A stretch of DNA of 24,191 nt from Zygnema cylindricum (taxonomy: Eukaryota; Streptophyta; Zygnematophyceae; Zygnematales; Zygnemataceae): the NCBI GenBank assembly GCA_037447655.1, contig JBBHKE010001263.1, positions 98,324 through 122,514 of the forward strand, read 5' to 3'. The notes under the pieces were generated by a model. It was not told the DNA's origin and searched no databases. It was given only the letters and a program-made list of their open reading frames with translations. The translations under genes and the position numbers were made by a program. Shown in pieces: positions 23,105 through 24,191 of the stretch. Numbering within the stretch: the first letter of the stretch is position 1; each line of letters starts with the position of its first letter.

Positions 23105-23687
23105 CACCGTCGATCGTATTTAGCGTGTTGAACACTAATTCGGCGCCCCCTAAATTTTGAGGGTTTCACCTAAAATAGGGTAAATGATACTAATTTTTTC
23201 TGTACGCTAATTACGAGATGAACAAATAGTGTACACCATTTTAATTAATTTTTTTTTAATAGTGTGGAATACGGAACGTGTCGGTGCATAAAAAAATGTA
23301 CTTTTTAATTATACAAGTACGGATATTTTAATAAAATATTTGCTATTACACGAAATTCGGTGTACAATGTAAAAGATTTCGTACATGTACCTGTTTTAGT
23401 GTCATTTATTTGTCGCGTGATGCCTAAAAAACCCTAAAAACCGAAATTAGAGTTAGGAATTAATTAGAGCGAAAGTATGCGACAGTGTACGAATTGTAAG
23501 AATTTGTAGTTTTACCTATATTACTGTGAATATCCTATCGACAAATCATCTGTACACATATTGGCGTTCGTTGAAAAATTAGTGTATAACTCTTTTTTCG
23601 AAATTTTTCTAAGTCAAAATTAGTGTACATGACACTAAATTATTCTACACACTAATAATTTCTACATGCTAAATACGATCAACGCTG
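23105..23687. mobile_element. Diverged MITE of the same family, about 583 bp
   Basis: Left end CACCGTCGATCGTATTTAGC; right end GCTAAATACGATCAACGCTG. The pair is inverted with a few mismatches. TA is present at the right (23688-23689) and mutated to TG at the left. Confidence 0.65.
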
Positions 23688-23722
23688 TAATGTTCCTGCG
23701 AAAATATACTTTTGTAACACTA

Positions 23723-24191
23723 CACCGTGAATCGCTATTAGCGTGTTGGACGCTAATTGAGGTACCCTGTTTTTTTAGGCAAATTCTCAAATAGAATTAA
23801 ACATTCTAAATGTTTCAACATGTTATTTGAGGTAGCCCATTAAATAGGATTCAAGACTCCAATAAAGTGCCTTTATAAATAGTGTGGTGTACAGTATGTC
23901 AGATACGTATTTTTTTGTACTTTTTCAAGTAGAAAAGTACAGAAAAGATATTCACCCTGTCCCGTAGTCGCGCTAACATGAAATTGCGTAAATATTTTCC
24001 GGCATTCACGGATGTCAAAAAAACGCGACAGCGTACGATTTGAACAATTTCGTACACGCACATATTTTAGTGTGGAGATATTCTGCACCGAAAATTTTTA
24101 CAAAGCAGTTTACAAATTAGAATGTACGAAAAATTAGAATAAAAATTATTTCGAAAAAAAACGACATTCCCAATTAGCGTAAATAGCGCTA
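23723..24191. mobile_element. MITE of the same family, cut by the window edge
   Basis: After TA (23721-23722) the sequence CACCGTGAATCGCTATTAGC is the family left end. The following GTGTTGGACGCTAATTGAGG resembles the element at 23105. The right end lies outside the window. Confidence 0.65.

Overview
This is intron-rich nuclear DNA of a eukaryote. The evidence is GT-AG split reading frames on both strands, U-rich introns, many transposon relics and abundant simple repeats. The C-terminal domain of a non-LTR retrotransposon near 3 kb resembles elements I associate with green plants, especially charophyte algae and bryophytes. A streptophyte alga or early land plant is my best guess, but the sequence does not settle it. 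There are no tRNA, rRNA or CRISPR signals.

Layout. Bases 1-841 (+) hold what look like the last two exons of an unrecognised gene. Bases 1051-1262 hold a coding-like relic. About 2790-3930 (-) is a 5'-truncated non-LTR retrotransposon with a CCHC motif and a probable restriction-like endonuclease domain. Bases 4106-4615 (-) hold a broken, unrecognised coding segment. From 20870 down to at least 8620, and possibly to 5586, the minus strand carries one large split gene. From 21.4 kb to the right edge the window is filled with TA-flanked inverted-repeat elements (MITEs). The same family also sits inside introns of the large gene.

The large gene is the main result. Splice sites and codon phases let these exons be read in order: signal peptide and first half of a cupredoxin domain (20870-20657); second half of the cupredoxin (19430-19271); transmembrane exon (13981-13785); Pro/Ser-rich tail (12828-12632); C3HC4 RING finger (11554-11275); two TRAF-type zinc-finger exons (9876-9655 and 9203-9042); coiled coil (8751-8620); and possibly a Ser/Gly-rich C-terminus (6212-5586). 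The tail-to-RING junction keeps frame exactly and reads IPDGF-RCPLC. The predicted product is a single-pass type I membrane E3 ubiquitin ligase with an extracytosolic cupredoxin sensor and a cytosolic RING-TRAF module. I know of no described family with this architecture. The cupredoxin copper loop reads C-x2-Y instead of C-x2-H, so it may not bind copper in the usual way.

Caveats. At least one linking exon between 19271 and 13981 is not identified, because the phases do not match directly. The transmembrane exon is present twice around a 10-N gap, most likely an assembly artefact. Several exon-intron junctions of this gene have partial copies in the adjacent introns.
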